A DNA stretch of 39,513 nt, from assembly GCA_023228295.1 (NCBI GenBank), contig JALOBP010000014.1, positions 1 through 39,513 on the forward strand. The letters are read 5' to 3'. How positions within the stretch are numbered: position 1 is the stretch's first letter; each line of letters opens with the position of its first letter. The DNA comes from Methanoregula sp. (GTDB lineage Archaea; Halobacteriota; Methanomicrobia; Methanomicrobiales; Methanospirillaceae). Both the position numbers and the translations under genes were made by a program. Under the pieces are notes generated by a model. The model made no database searches and was not told the origin of the DNA. It saw only the letters and a program-made list of their open reading frames with translations. Shown in pieces: positions 15,602 through 24,181 of the stretch.

Positions 15602-16504
15602 TTATTCTTTCTTTGGCGGGAGCTTGATGTCGATTGCGAACTTCTCCGCGTTACGGTCGGCAATGGCCTGGATAACCGCGATCTCGGCGTCCTGTGCCTT
15701 GGGCTTGAACAGGTGACGGAACCGCTTCTGGGTCTTGAGGTACTCGGTGACCGGTTTCCGGACAACCTTCTTCGCCTTGGTGACCTTGCCGTCGACCATC
15801 TCGTAGTTCACCCAGAGGCCGGTCTCAATGGCGAGCTTGGCAATGGCGATCGTCTGTTCGCCCTCGAATCCCCAGCCGGTGCAGCAGGGGGCGTGGATCT
15901 GCACATAGCAGGGCCCGGGGGTGTTGATGGCCTTTTCCACTTTCTGCATGAGATCTGCGGGATACGCGATGGACGCGGTGGCGACATAGGGTGCGCCGTG
16001 GGCGGCAAGGATAGCCGGCATGTCCTTTTTCGGCCGATTGTTCCCAAACGAGCATTTCCCGGCCGGGCTGGTCGTGGTGCTCGCATCGTAAGGCGTTGCA
16101 CCGGACCGCTGGATGCCGGTGTTCATGTAGGCCTCGTTGTCGTAGCAGATGTAGGTGAAGTCGTGGCCCCTTTCGAAAGCGCCGCTGATCGAGATCATGC
16201 CGATATCAAAGGTCGCGCCATCGCCAGCCATGATCACGATTTTCTCTTTCCTGCCCTGCTTTTTGAGTGCTGCTTCAATGCCGGAGGCGACTGCGGCAGC
16301 GTTCTCGAAGAGCGAGTGGATCCACGGGACTTTCCATGCAGTTTCCGGGTAGGGCGTGGAGAAGACTTCCATGCATCCCGTGGATGAGACGAAGATTGAC
16401 TCAGGTCCGGCCGCCTGCGTGACAAGGCGTGCAGCGAGTGCTGCCCCGCAGCCACCGCAGGCGCGGTGGCCGGAATCGAAGAGTTCACAGGTTTTGCATG
16501 CCAT
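15602..16504 (-). CDS. porB: Pyruvate:ferredoxin oxidoreductase beta subunit
   Basis: PorB binds thiamine diphosphate and one 4Fe-4S cluster in pyruvate synthase, which in methanogens makes pyruvate from acetyl-CoA and CO2. The 300-residue product has the N-terminal cysteines C3KTC and the second pair HRACGGCG for the cluster. The TPP/Mg motif is IMAGDGATFDIGM, with ICYDNEAYMNTGIQRSGATP following. Start ATG 16504 lies one base after the porA stop. It is last of the four-gene operon porG-porD-porA-porB and is followed by a T-rich terminator. Confidence 0.97.
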   Translation of the reverse strand: MACKTCELFDSGHRACGGCGAALAARLVTQAAGPESIFVSSTGCMEVFSTPYPETAWKVPWIHSLFENAAAVASGIEAALKKQGRKEKIVIMAGDGATFDIGMISISGAFERGHDFTYICYDNEAYMNTGIQRSGATPYDASTTTSPAGKCSFGNNRPKKDMPAILAAHGAPYVATASIAYPADLMQKVEKAINTPGPCYVQIHAPCCTGWGFEGEQTIAIAKLAIETGLWVNYEMVDGKVTKAKKVVRKPVTEYLKTQKRFRHLFKPKAQDAEIAVIQAIADRNAEKFAIDIKLPPKKE

Positions 16505-16505
16505 T

Positions 16506-17663
16506 TCAGATCAACTCCTGTCGCAGGCCATAGAACTGGTCGCCCACACCTTTCTCGCAGAGTGAGACGATTTCTTTGATGTCCTTCTTCCTGATGTCCC
16601 TGCCGCCAAGGCCGAGGACATACCCCTTCACCGTGGTAGCGGACCCGTACATTGCGTCGCGGACCTCGATGGCGGTTGCACCGCCTTTTGCGCCCAGCGA
16701 GATGTTCTTGTCGAGCACGGCAACCCGCTTCACCTTCGCAAGTGCTAATGCAATCTCCTCGGACGGGAACGGGCGGAAGACCCGTATCTTGAGGAGCCCG
16801 ACTTTCTTCCCCTCAGCCCGCATCTCATCGATGGCGTCCTTGACGGTTCCGCAGATCGAACCCATGGCAACGATTGCAGTCTCGGCATCTTCGAGCTGGT
16901 AGCCTTCCACAAGGGCGCTGTAGTCCCTGCCAAACATCGTACCGAACTCTTTGCCGTATTTTGCGATGACCTCTTTTGCCCGCTTCTGTGCCATGTCCAT
17001 CTCGTACCGGAATTCCGTGTAGTAGTCCGGTGTTGCATACATGCCGAAACTGATGGGGTCTTTTGCATCCAGTTTCTCGGCCGGGTTATATTTCGGGAGG
17101 TACTGGTCCACCTGTTCCTGCGAGATCATATCGATCGGCTCATACGTGTGGGAGAGAATGAAGCCGTCGAAACATACGAAAGCCGGGAGCTGGACTGTTG
17201 TGTCTTCGGCTACCTTGTACGCAAGGAAGTGGAGATCGGTTGCTTCCTGGTTGTCCTCGGCATAGAACTGGAGCCAGCCGGAGTCTCGCATGGAGATCGA
17301 GTCCTGCATATCGTTCCAGATCGAGAGCGGTGCACCTATGGCACGGTTGGCGATGGACATGACGATCGGTAGTCGCATGCCCGCTGCATTGAAGACGACC
17401 TCGGTCATCAGCAAAAGGCCCTGCGAGGTGGTTGCGGAGTAGGTGCGGGACCCGGCCGCGCTGGCACCCACGCAGGCCGAGAGGGCGGAGAGTTCGTTCT
17501 CGACCGTGATGTACTCGGCGTCAAGCTGGCAGTTGGCCACGAAGTCGGCCAGCGCCTCGACGATATGGGTCTGGGGGGTGATCGGGTAGGCAGAGACCAC
17601 CTGCGGGCGGCAGAGGCGGACCGCCTCGGCCACCGCATGCGAGCCCTCGGTAATTTCCATCAT
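16506..17663 (-). CDS. porA: Pyruvate:ferredoxin oxidoreductase alpha subunit
   Basis: The 385-residue product begins MMEITEGSHAVAEAVRLCRP and contains the family motif VVSAYPITPQTHIVEAL, ENELSALSACVGASAAGSRTYSATTSQG, and the C-terminal domain VAVLDKNISLGAKGGATAIE. PorA forms the TPP site together with PorB. GGAGG lies eight bases before ATG 17663 in the end of porD, and the porD stop directly abuts this ATG, so translation is probably coupled. Length fits the archaeal four-subunit enzyme. Confidence 0.97.
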   Translation of the reverse strand: MMEITEGSHAVAEAVRLCRPQVVSAYPITPQTHIVEALADFVANCQLDAEYITVENELSALSACVGASAAGSRTYSATTSQGLLLMTEVVFNAAGMRLPIVMSIANRAIGAPLSIWNDMQDSISMRDSGWLQFYAEDNQEATDLHFLAYKVAEDTTVQLPAFVCFDGFILSHTYEPIDMISQEQVDQYLPKYNPAEKLDAKDPISFGMYATPDYYTEFRYEMDMAQKRAKEVIAKYGKEFGTMFGRDYSALVEGYQLEDAETAIVAMGSICGTVKDAIDEMRAEGKKVGLLKIRVFRPFPSEEIALALAKVKRVAVLDKNISLGAKGGATAIEVRDAMYGSATTVKGYVLGLGGRDIRKKDIKEIVSLCEKGVGDQFYGLRQELI

Positions 17664-17924
17664 CTACTTCTCCTCCTGTTTCATGGTGATCGCGTCCTTG
17701 GGACATTCGGTTGCACAGATCCCACAGCCTTTGCAGTACGTGTAGTCCGGGTCGAAGAACCCTTCCGCATCCTCGTAGATGCAGCCTTCGGGACAGAGCG
17801 TCCGGCACATGCCGCACTTCGAGCACTTTTCGTGATCGAAGATCGGTTTGAAGACGCGCCATGAACCGGTTTTGTTGTCCCGGGCTTTTCCGGGCCGTGC
17901 CCGGCAGCCGACAGCGAGTGCCAT
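17664..17924 (-). CDS. porD: Pyruvate:ferredoxin oxidoreductase delta (ferredoxin) subunit
   Basis: The 86-residue product has two 4Fe-4S motifs, CSKCGMCRTLCPEGC and CKGCGICATECPKDA, which pass electrons from the TPP site to external ferredoxin. Its ATG overlaps the porG stop by one base (TGATG) and its stop abuts the porA start. The N-terminal LAVGCRARPGKARDNKTGSW is typical of PorD. Confidence 0.96.
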   Translation of the reverse strand: MALAVGCRARPGKARDNKTGSWRVFKPIFDHEKCSKCGMCRTLCPEGCIYEDAEGFFDPDYTYCKGCGICATECPKDAITMKQEEK

Positions 17925-18466
17925 CAGGCACCTCCCTTTACCGTATCAAACGCGATCTTTGCCGCGGCAATGTTCTTCGTTGCAAGCTCCCCGGGGAAGC
18001 GGTGCTTCAGCGCGTTTTCAAGCGTGGAGAACTGGATCTCGCCCGTGGCTGCGGCAAAAGCTCCCATAAGCGTGGTATTGGTGATCGGGAGGCCGATTGC
18101 CTTGAGCGCGATGGTGGTTGCATCGATGGTGATGAGCTTTACACCTTCAGGTACCTGGTAATCAGGCTTCTTTTCGGTGTTGACGATCACAATGCCCCCC
18201 GTTTTGACTCCCTGGAAGACATTGACGTCCTTGATCAGGGTGCTGTCCTGCACGATGATGTAGTCTGGTTCATAAACCTGGCTGCGCAGCCGGATCTTCT
18301 TGTCATCAAAGCGGACAAAGGCCTGTACAGGTGCCCCGCGGCGTTCGACACCGAACGCCGGGAATGCCTGTGAAAAGACGCCGCCTTCAAACGCGGCGAC
18401 TGCAATGAGTTCCGCAGCAGTGACCGACCCCTGGCCACCCCTGCCGTGGATACGTAGTTCTCTCAC
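17924..18466 (-). CDS. porG: Pyruvate:ferredoxin oxidoreductase gamma subunit
   Basis: The 180-residue product begins VRELRIHGRGGQGSVTAAELIAVA, the PorG signature, and continues with RRGAPVQAFVRFDDKKIRLRSQVYEPD. The frame is open to an ATG at 18514, but the GTG at 18466 matches the family N-terminus, has GGGA upstream, and has a TATA-like TTTATCAT around 18491-18498 at the right distance. The first 16 codons of the longer frame would sit in the promoter. It leads the operon porG-porD-porA-porB. Confidence 0.95.
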   Translation of the reverse strand: MRELRIHGRGGQGSVTAAELIAVAAFEGGVFSQAFPAFGVERRGAPVQAFVRFDDKKIRLRSQVYEPDYIIVQDSTLIKDVNVFQGVKTGGIVIVNTEKKPDYQVPEGVKLITIDATTIALKAIGLPITNTTLMGAFAAATGEIQFSTLENALKHRFPGELATKNIAAAKIAFDTVKGGA

Positions 18467-18689
18467 AAAAATCCCTGATAATTTTCCATGATAAAGGATT
18501 AACCCGTTGTGCAAATTATCATGACTTTACACACGGCTTTTCATTCTGCCATTCCCCGAAATTTTTACAAGATATTGTAGTAATCTATCACTATTAATAA
18601 TGCTGATCAGGTGTTTTTTGAAATGATTTCATGAAAACCAGATTGCCTGCTCTGCCCTGGCTGGTACTGGTGAGAAACGCCCGGGGATT

Positions 18690-18696
18690 AAAAAAA
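18690..18696 (-). terminator. T7 tract after methanogenesis marker 12
   Basis: Seven T residues on the minus strand shortly after the stop at 18704; a likely terminator. Confidence 0.4.
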
Positions 18697-18703
18697 TTCC
18701 TCT

Positions 18704-19582
18704 CTATACCTGAAGATTCACAGCAAGCCCGAGGATCTCCACTTTCCCTGCGAAGATGTCGCGGGCGATCCGTGCAAGCCCGCGGGAAGCGCACCACTCA
18801 TCGTACACGGCGACATCACAGCCAAGCAGCGCCCGCACTTCCAAAGCGATTACCGGTGCAAGACTGCCGGCAAGGGCTACTTTTGCGCTCCTGTTGAGCA
18901 GCCGGAGCGCAGCGCACTCCATGGCGGCAAACATCGCAATGGTCCGCACGCGTTCGTTCTCCGGCAGTGAGAAATTCACGCCCGCGTGCTGGAACGCCTC
19001 GTTTGCGGTCCACTCCCCAGCGTCAACCTTCCGGATCGCATCCACATCGAGTGCGCCATGCACCGTGCCCGGTGCAAAGATGCAGGCATCGAATGCCCCG
19101 ACCAGTCTGCCAGCGGAAACGAGGAGCGAGACCGTGTTGGAACTGACATCGGAGACTACCACATCGCCGCCCAGTGCGTGGCAGGCCTCATAGGCAATAC
19201 CGATCTTTTCGGGACTTGTCTGGTGGGAGTAGGCCTTGAACCGCGGATCGGTGGGTGAGCCCCGGTGGAGGCCGGGGATTACAACTGCCGGGATCCCGCT
19301 CTCTGCCACAGCATCAAAGACGCGGGTCCCGCCCCCGATGTGTTTGCCGGCGCCATCGCGGCTCACGATCCCCCGGTTATGTACCTTGCGGATATCCGTG
19401 ACCTCAGCGATATTGTCTCCCATGGAATAACAGAGAGCGATGCCTTCGATTTCGTCAACCGGGCAGATGCGGGAAAGGTCGGCAATGGAAAATTCTAATG
19501 CCGCCTCGCGCGCTATTTTGAACTCACCTTTTTCACCGGCAAACCGCATTGCGGTGGTGCCGTGGTCAATGCCGATGAACAT
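18704..19582 (-). CDS. Methanogenesis marker protein 12 (ASKHA-type ATPase fold)
   Basis: The 292-residue product begins MFIGIDHGTTAMRFAGEKGEF, the phosphate-1 loop of the acetate/sugar kinase-Hsp70-actin fold. It continues with EGIALCYSMGDNIAEV, GDVVVSDVSSNTVSLLVSAGR (second phosphate loop) and VALAGSLAPVIALEV. This matches what I recognise as methanogenesis marker 12, conserved in methanogens with no assigned reaction. The start at 19582 follows from the family N-terminus; the 57-codon upstream extension would overlap the divergent epimerase gene. Promoter elements are interleaved with those of the epimerase in a 39-base gap. Confidence 0.88.
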   Translation of the reverse strand: MFIGIDHGTTAMRFAGEKGEFKIAREAALEFSIADLSRICPVDEIEGIALCYSMGDNIAEVTDIRKVHNRGIVSRDGAGKHIGGGTRVFDAVAESGIPAVVIPGLHRGSPTDPRFKAYSHQTSPEKIGIAYEACHALGGDVVVSDVSSNTVSLLVSAGRLVGAFDACIFAPGTVHGALDVDAIRKVDAGEWTANEAFQHAGVNFSLPENERVRTIAMFAAMECAALRLLNRSAKVALAGSLAPVIALEVRALLGCDVAVYDEWCASRGLARIARDIFAGKVEILGLAVNLQV

Positions 19583-19592
19583 ACCAGTAATC

Positions 19593-19598
19593 CTATAG
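19593..19598 (+). promoter_or_regulatory. TATA-like box of the epimerase gene
   Basis: CTATAG inside the palindrome ATCCTATAGGAT (19590-19601), centred about 26 bases before ATG 19622, suggesting a leaderless mRNA. Confidence 0.45.
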
Positions 19599-19608
19599 GA
19601 TCGGTGAC

Positions 19609-19614
19609 ATATTA
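19609..19614 (-). promoter_or_regulatory. TATA-like box of methanogenesis marker 12
   Basis: Minus-strand TAATAT within CCTAATATGT, centred about 29 bases before ATG 19582. It overlaps the expected initiation region of the divergent gene, so the two promoters probably interfere. Confidence 0.4.
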
Positions 19615-19621
19615 GGTAGTG

Positions 19622-20557
19622 ATGTTTGATGTGGTGACGGGCGGTGCCGGTTTCATCGGCTCGCATCTGGTAGACGCCCTTGTGGAACAGGGAGATGAGG
19701 TTCTTGTCATTGACTCCCTTGTTGCCGGGAAAAAAGAGACGATAGCCGGCCATCTCGGGTCAGGGCAGGCACGGCTCGTGCAGTGCGACCTGCTCGCTGA
19801 CGGCTGGCAGGAAGCACTCGGGAGCGCGGACCGGGTGTACCACCTCGCCGCAGACCCGGACGTGCGCCAGAGTGCGATGACGCCCGATCCCACGTTCCGG
19901 AACAATATTGTCGCCACGTACCGGGTGCTCGAGGCGATGCGGGTGGGCCGGGTCCCGGAACTGGTCTTCACCTCCACCTCCACTGTGTACGGCAATGCTG
20001 CCGTTATCCCCACACCTGAAAACTATGCTCCCCTCGAGCCTGTCTCGGTGTATGGTGCCAGCAAGCTGGCATGCGAGGCGCTGATCTCGGCATACTCTCA
20101 CTCCTTTGCCATGAAATCATGGCAGTTCCGGTTTGCCAACATCATCGGCTCCCGCAGCGGCCACGGGGTTATCACGGATTTTGTCCGGAAACTCCGGGCA
20201 GATCCAAAAGAACTGGAGATCCTCGGCGACGGGAAACAGACCAAGTCGTACCTCGAGGTACATGAATGTATCCGGGCCATGCAGTTTGCCATCGCCCATA
20301 CTAAGGAGCCCGTCAATATCTTCAATATCGGTTCCGAGGACTGGATCGATGTGACGACCATTGCCGATATCGTAACAGAAGAGATGCAGCTTAAGGATGT
20401 GCAGTACCGCTTCACCGGTGGAGCGCTCGGCTGGGTCGGCGATGTGCCGAAGATGCAGCTCTCGATCGACCGGTTAAAGGCGCTCGGCTGGAAACCGCAG
20501 AAGGGCTCCCGCGAGAGCGTGCGGCTTGCGGTCCAGGCCGCAGTGCAGGGGCAGTAG
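19622..20557 (+). CDS. NAD-dependent nucleotide-sugar epimerase (extended SDR)
   Basis: The 311-residue product begins MFDVVTGGAGFIGSHLVDAL with the glycine-rich NAD motif, followed by VIDSLVAGKK, YHLAADPDVRQS, a serine-rich catalytic strand FTSTSTVYG and the YxxxK motif YGASK. This is the UDP-glucose 4-epimerase-like group, which makes or interconverts UDP-hexoses or uronic acids; exact specificity cannot be read. GTG 19619 is three bases ahead; ATG 19622 is preferred. ApgM begins one base after its stop, so they are cotranscribed despite unrelated roles. Confidence 0.92.
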   Translation: MFDVVTGGAGFIGSHLVDALVEQGDEVLVIDSLVAGKKETIAGHLGSGQARLVQCDLLADGWQEALGSADRVYHLAADPDVRQSAMTPDPTFRNNIVATYRVLEAMRVGRVPELVFTSTSTVYGNAAVIPTPENYAPLEPVSVYGASKLACEALISAYSHSFAMKSWQFRFANIIGSRSGHGVITDFVRKLRADPKELEILGDGKQTKSYLEVHECIRAMQFAIAHTKEPVNIFNIGSEDWIDVTTIADIVTEEMQLKDVQYRFTGGALGWVGDVPKMQLSIDRLKALGWKPQKGSRESVRLAVQAAVQGQ

Positions 20558-20558
20558 G

Positions 20559-21710
20559 ATGAAGTATATCGTTGTTCTCGGGGATGGGATGGCGGACGAA
20601 CCGCTCGCCGGGCTCGGGGGCAAAACTCCGCTTGAATACGCAGAGACCCCGAACATGGACCGGATGGCACGGGAGGGTGCCTGCGGGATGCTCCGGACCG
20701 TCCCTGACGGCTACGAAGCAGGCAGCGACATCGCCAACATGGCAGTGCTCGGGTATGCCCCGGAAAAGTACTATACCGGCCGGGGGCCGCTCGAGGCGCT
20801 GAGCATGGAAGTCGACCTTGCGCCTGACGATGTGGCATACCGCTGCAACCTCGTGACAATCGAGGAGAACACGATGGCCGACTTCTCGGCAGGCCATATC
20901 ACGAGCGCTGAAGGAGCGGAGCTCTTTGCCTCGCTCCAGAAAGAGATCCCCGCGGTCATGCTCAAAGCGGGAGTCAGTTACCGCAACCTGCTGGTAGTTC
21001 ATGGCGGGAAGGGTGCCGCGTCCACCCCGCCGCACGACATTGTCGGGCAGGGGATCTCCCCGTATCTTCCCAAGGGTGGCGATGCGGAACTGCTCAACGG
21101 GTGTATGGAAAAGAGCCGGCAGGTGTTCGACAAGCACCCGGTAAATCTCGCACGGATTGCGGAGGGGAAGCGTCCGGCCACCCGAATCTGGCCGTGGAGC
21201 GGGGGGCACAAGCCCGCGTTCCCGCTCTTTGAGCAGAAGTACGGGAAGAAGGGCGGGATAATCTCCGCAGTGGACCTCCTCAAAGGGATCGCCCGGTGCG
21301 CCGGTATGGAGGTCATCAATGTCCCGGGCGCTACCGGCTACCTTGATACGGATTACGATGCCAAGGCCCGGTATACCCTCGACGCTATCCAGCGCCTTGA
21401 TTTCGTCTATCTTCACATCGAGGCCCCGGACGAGGCCGGTCACCTGGGGAGCATCGAAGAGAAAGTGAAGGCAATCGAACGCGTGGACGGGGTTGTCGGT
21501 ACTATCCTTGACGCGTTTGATGGCGTCGTTGCCGTACTTCCCGATCACCCGACGCCGATCCGGGCAAAGACACATACCCGCGATCCGGTCCCCTTCGTGA
21601 TACGCGGCAAAGGAACGGACCGTACGGAGAAGTATTCCGAAGAGGCGGCAAGGAGCGGAGGGCTCGGGATGAAAAACGCAACGGAATTCTTAGAGTTCCT
21701 CTTCTCTTAA
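20559..21710 (+). CDS. apgM: 2,3-bisphosphoglycerate-independent phosphoglycerate mutase, archaeal type
   Basis: The enzyme interconverts 3- and 2-phosphoglycerate in gluconeogenesis. The 383-residue product has the alkaline-phosphatase-superfamily pattern: VVLGDGMADEP (metal Asp), VPDGYEAGSDIANMAVLGY with the nucleophile Ser, TMADFSAGHI, HIEAPDEAGHLG and VLPDHPTPI..KTHTRDPVPF (metal ligands). The start at 20559 is one base after the epimerase stop. An in-frame upstream ATG at 20526 would lie inside the epimerase and is rejected. Confidence 0.95.
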   Translation: MKYIVVLGDGMADEPLAGLGGKTPLEYAETPNMDRMAREGACGMLRTVPDGYEAGSDIANMAVLGYAPEKYYTGRGPLEALSMEVDLAPDDVAYRCNLVTIEENTMADFSAGHITSAEGAELFASLQKEIPAVMLKAGVSYRNLLVVHGGKGAASTPPHDIVGQGISPYLPKGGDAELLNGCMEKSRQVFDKHPVNLARIAEGKRPATRIWPWSGGHKPAFPLFEQKYGKKGGIISAVDLLKGIARCAGMEVINVPGATGYLDTDYDAKARYTLDAIQRLDFVYLHIEAPDEAGHLGSIEEKVKAIERVDGVVGTILDAFDGVVAVLPDHPTPIRAKTHTRDPVPFVIRGKGTDRTEKYSEEAARSGGLGMKNATEFLEFLFS

Positions 21711-21789
21711 AAGAAGAACGGCATCAGACCCCTGCTTCATCATTTATTCAGTGGGGGTAACTTTCATCATCTGCCGCACTCAGGCTGGT

Positions 21790-21810
21790 TCATTTTCGTT
21801 TCAAAAATGA
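21790..21810 (+). repeat. Inverted repeat upstream of orc1
   Basis: TCATTTT (21790-21796) and AAAATGA (21804-21810) with a 7-base spacer, just ahead of the probable TATA box; a candidate operator. Confidence 0.35.
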
Positions 21811-21870
21811 TATAGGTTTGTCCTTTAAAAAAACGGGCACACCCGGTTTCCCGGCATTCCAATGCAGTTA

Positions 21871-21885
21871 TTACCGATGCGGTAA
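21871..21885 (+). repeat. Inverted repeat just before orc1 start
   Basis: TTACCG-ATG-CGGTAA, 6-bp arms, ending 12 bases before ATG 21898. It could be an autoregulatory site. Confidence 0.35.
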
Positions 21886-21897
21886 ACGTGTACAGCA

Positions 21898-23022
21898 ATG
21901 AAGAAGAACCTGCTGATGTGGGATGAATCGCTCTTCCGTGACCCGGACGTGCTGGAGATCGACTATGTTCCCGAGCAGTTCGAGTTCCGCGACACCCAGA
22001 TGCGCGAGCTCGCGTTCCAGATCCGGCCCGGGCTCCGTGGTGGCCGGCCGCTAAATACGGTCTGCAAGGGGCTTCCCGGCACGGGAAAGACCACGAGTAT
22101 CAGGAAGCTCTTTACTGAGATCGAAGAGACCACCAAGAAGCTCGTGCCGGTCTATATCAACTGCCAGATCGACAATACCAAGTTCGCCATCGTTTCCCAG
22201 ATCTACCGGAAACTCTCCGGTCATCTTCCCCCATCGTCCGGGACTTCGTTCAAGCAGGTCTTCGATGCCATAGCCCGCATGCTCATCAAGGATGACATAG
22301 TCCTCCTTGTCACCCTCGACGATGCCAACTACCTCCTGTACGAGAACGAGATCAACAAGGTACTCTATACCCTGCTCCGTTCGCACGAGACCTATGAAGG
22401 CACCCGGATCGGGGTGATTGTGATCATCAGCGACATGGATGTGGACTTATCAAGGGCAGTGGATGCCCGGGTGGCCTCGGTTTTCCGGCCTACAGAGATC
22501 TATTTCGAGCCCTATGGCGACGCGGAGATTCGCGAGATCATGAAAGCCCGCGTAACGCAGGGGTTATTCTCCGGTGTGCTATCCGATGATCTCCTGGATC
22601 TTGTTGTCGAGCAGACGCAGAACAGCGGCGACCTCCGCGTGGGTATCGACCTCCTCAAGCGTGCAGCCCTCTCCGCGGAGCGGGCAGCCCGGCGGAGCAT
22701 TGAGCGGGAGGATATCTGCGGCGCCTACGAGATCTCGAAGTACCTGCACCTCAACTATACCGTGAAGACCTTAAAAGACGAGGAACGTCTCATCCTCCGG
22801 GCCCTTGCCGAGCGGAGCACCAAAGAGCATCAGATGAACGCCGGGGATGTGTTCAAGGCGATCAAGGAGAAGAACGCTATCGGGTATACCCGGTTCTACG
22901 AGATTGTGAAGAAGATGGATGCGATGCGTCTCGTCAACCTCCAGTACCGTGAAGGCAAGGGCAGGACCAGGATCATCACGCTCCGGTATGACCCGGAAAA
23001 AGTGCTCGAGTACCTCGGGTGA
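21898..23022 (+). CDS. orc1/cdc6: Orc1/Cdc6 family replication initiator
   Basis: This AAA+ protein is expected to bind origins and load MCM. The 374-residue product has Walker A GLPGTGKT (residues 58-65), a Walker B strand VLLVTLDDANYLLY, sensor 1-like VIVIISDMDVDLS, the arginine/sensor-2 region SGDLRVGIDLLKRAALSAERAA and a C-terminal winged helix (MNAGDVFKAIKEKNAIGYTRFYEIVKKMDAM). The Walker B pair reads Asp-Asp where Cdc6 proteins usually have Asp-Glu, which might lower hydrolysis. The short region before the Walker A motif fits the archaeal form. It could be a primary initiator or one of several paralogues. Confidence 0.92.
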   Translation: MKKNLLMWDESLFRDPDVLEIDYVPEQFEFRDTQMRELAFQIRPGLRGGRPLNTVCKGLPGTGKTTSIRKLFTEIEETTKKLVPVYINCQIDNTKFAIVSQIYRKLSGHLPPSSGTSFKQVFDAIARMLIKDDIVLLVTLDDANYLLYENEINKVLYTLLRSHETYEGTRIGVIVIISDMDVDLSRAVDARVASVFRPTEIYFEPYGDAEIREIMKARVTQGLFSGVLSDDLLDLVVEQTQNSGDLRVGIDLLKRAALSAERAARRSIEREDICGAYEISKYLHLNYTVKTLKDEERLILRALAERSTKEHQMNAGDVFKAIKEKNAIGYTRFYEIVKKMDAMRLVNLQYREGKGRTRIITLRYDPEKVLEYLG

Positions 23023-23126
23023 ATCGTCCTTCAACCCACTTTTATTCACGAAATTTTTAAAATTTTCCGGTATCCGGCGAACAACCCGGAACCCTGCCTG
23101 CGTTTCCCGCCTATTAGTTTTCAAAA

Positions 23127-23135
23127 ATATTATAC
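23127..23135 (+). promoter_or_regulatory. TATA-like box of mch
   Basis: AATATTATA within AAAAATATTATACGG, about 25 bases before the expected start near 23156, leaving a leader of roughly 20 bases that contains GGGG ahead of ATG 23175. Confidence 0.5.
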
Positions 23136-23174
23136 GGTAATGCAACCTCTTTTATGATACAGGGGTTTTTCGTA

Positions 23175-24119
23175 ATGTTAAGTGTTAACGAACTGGCACT
23201 CGAGATTTTTGACAATCTGGCTGATCTTGCCGAGGAATTCAACTGCGCCTACCATGAACTGGACAATGGCGCACGGATCGTAGACTGCGGTGTATCCGTT
23301 CGCGGAGGCTACGCAGCCGGCAGAGCCTTCACCGAGATCTGCATGGGCGGTCTTGGCGAAGTGAACTTCCGCATGGGACACATCAGGGACTTCCCGATGC
23401 CGTTTATCGATGTCAATACCGACTTCCCCGCCATCTCGTGCCTTGGTGCACAGAAGGCCGGCTGGACAGTCAAGGTGGGCAACTTCTTTGCCATGGGCAG
23501 CGGCCCGGCCCGGGCGCTTTCTTTAAAGCCCAAGCACACCTTTGAGGTCATCGAGTACGAGGATGACTACGATGTTGCGGTCATCTGCCTCGAATCCGAC
23601 CACCTCCCCAACGCGGAAGTCATGAACAAGATCGCCGAGGAATGCCACATCGATGTCGCCAATGTGTGCGCTGTCGTTGCCCCGACCTCCTCTATGGTCG
23701 GCTCGATCCAGGTATCCGGACGCTGTGTCGAGACCGCCATTTACAAGCTCAACGAGCTCGGGTTTGACACGAAAAAGGTCATCTCCGCCATGGGTACCGC
23801 ACCTATCCCGCCGGTCCGCGGCCCCAAGCTCGCCATGGGTGTCACCAACGATGCTACCATCTATCATGGCCGCATCAATCTTACCATGAATGCACCCGAG
23901 ATCAAGGACTACCTTGACAAGATCCCGAGCAACAAGTCCAAGGGCTACGGCAAGCCGTTTAACGATATCTTCAAGGAAGCGAACTACGATTTCTACCAGA
24001 TCGACACGTCACTCTTCTCTCCTGCAGAGGTCATCATCAACGAGGTCTCGAGCGGCGCCGTCTACCATGTCGGTGCAGTTAATGCCGACGTCACGCTGAA
24101 GTCCTTCGGGCTCCAGTAA
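23175..24119 (+). CDS. mch: Methenyl-tetrahydromethanopterin cyclohydrolase
   Basis: Mch interconverts formyl- and methenyl-H4MPT in CO2 reduction to methane. The 314-residue product begins MLSVNELALEIFDNLADLAE and carries the family segments DCGVSVRGGYAAGRAFTEICMGGLGEV, the central CLGAQKAGWTVKVGNFFAMGSGPARAL, and SAMGTAPIPPVRGPKLAMGVTNDA. Length matches the family. The start at 23175 rather than 23154 follows the conserved N-terminus and a GGGG ribosome-binding-like sequence. Monocistronic, with T tracts after the stop. Confidence 0.98.
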   Translation: MLSVNELALEIFDNLADLAEEFNCAYHELDNGARIVDCGVSVRGGYAAGRAFTEICMGGLGEVNFRMGHIRDFPMPFIDVNTDFPAISCLGAQKAGWTVKVGNFFAMGSGPARALSLKPKHTFEVIEYEDDYDVAVICLESDHLPNAEVMNKIAEECHIDVANVCAVVAPTSSMVGSIQVSGRCVETAIYKLNELGFDTKKVISAMGTAPIPPVRGPKLAMGVTNDATIYHGRINLTMNAPEIKDYLDKIPSNKSKGYGKPFNDIFKEANYDFYQIDTSLFSPAEVIINEVSSGAVYHVGAVNADVTLKSFGLQ

Positions 24120-24166
24120 TCATCATACCTTTTTACTATTCGTAGTTACGGTACCTCATGGTATTG

Positions 24167-24173
24167 TTTTTTT
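24167..24173 (+). terminator. T7 tract after mch
   Basis: Seven T residues about 50 bases after the mch stop, with a shorter T5 at 24130-24134. Confidence 0.4.
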
Positions 24174-24181
24174 AAACGTGC

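Larger units (their letters stand above)
21711..21897. other. Region upstream of orc1/cdc6, candidate regulatory or origin DNA
   Basis: This 187-base gap contains T- and A-rich stretches, two inverted repeats (annotated separately) and a TATA-like CCTTTAAAAA at about 21822-21831. Archaeal origins often lie next to orc1/cdc6. I see no clear origin recognition box and no clustered repeats, so an origin here is only possible. Confidence 0.4.

Noticed and set aside
15506..16387. 293-codon open frame antisense to porB
   Set aside because: Shadow of porB with Gly/Asp-biased composition and no motif.
20412..21575. 387-codon open frame antisense to apgM
   Set aside because: Shadow of apgM; no family features.
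21711..21897. Origin recognition boxes next to orc1/cdc6
   Set aside because: No repeated G-rich box with a TTCC/GGAA-like palindrome was visible; the two inverted repeats are short and unlike each other.
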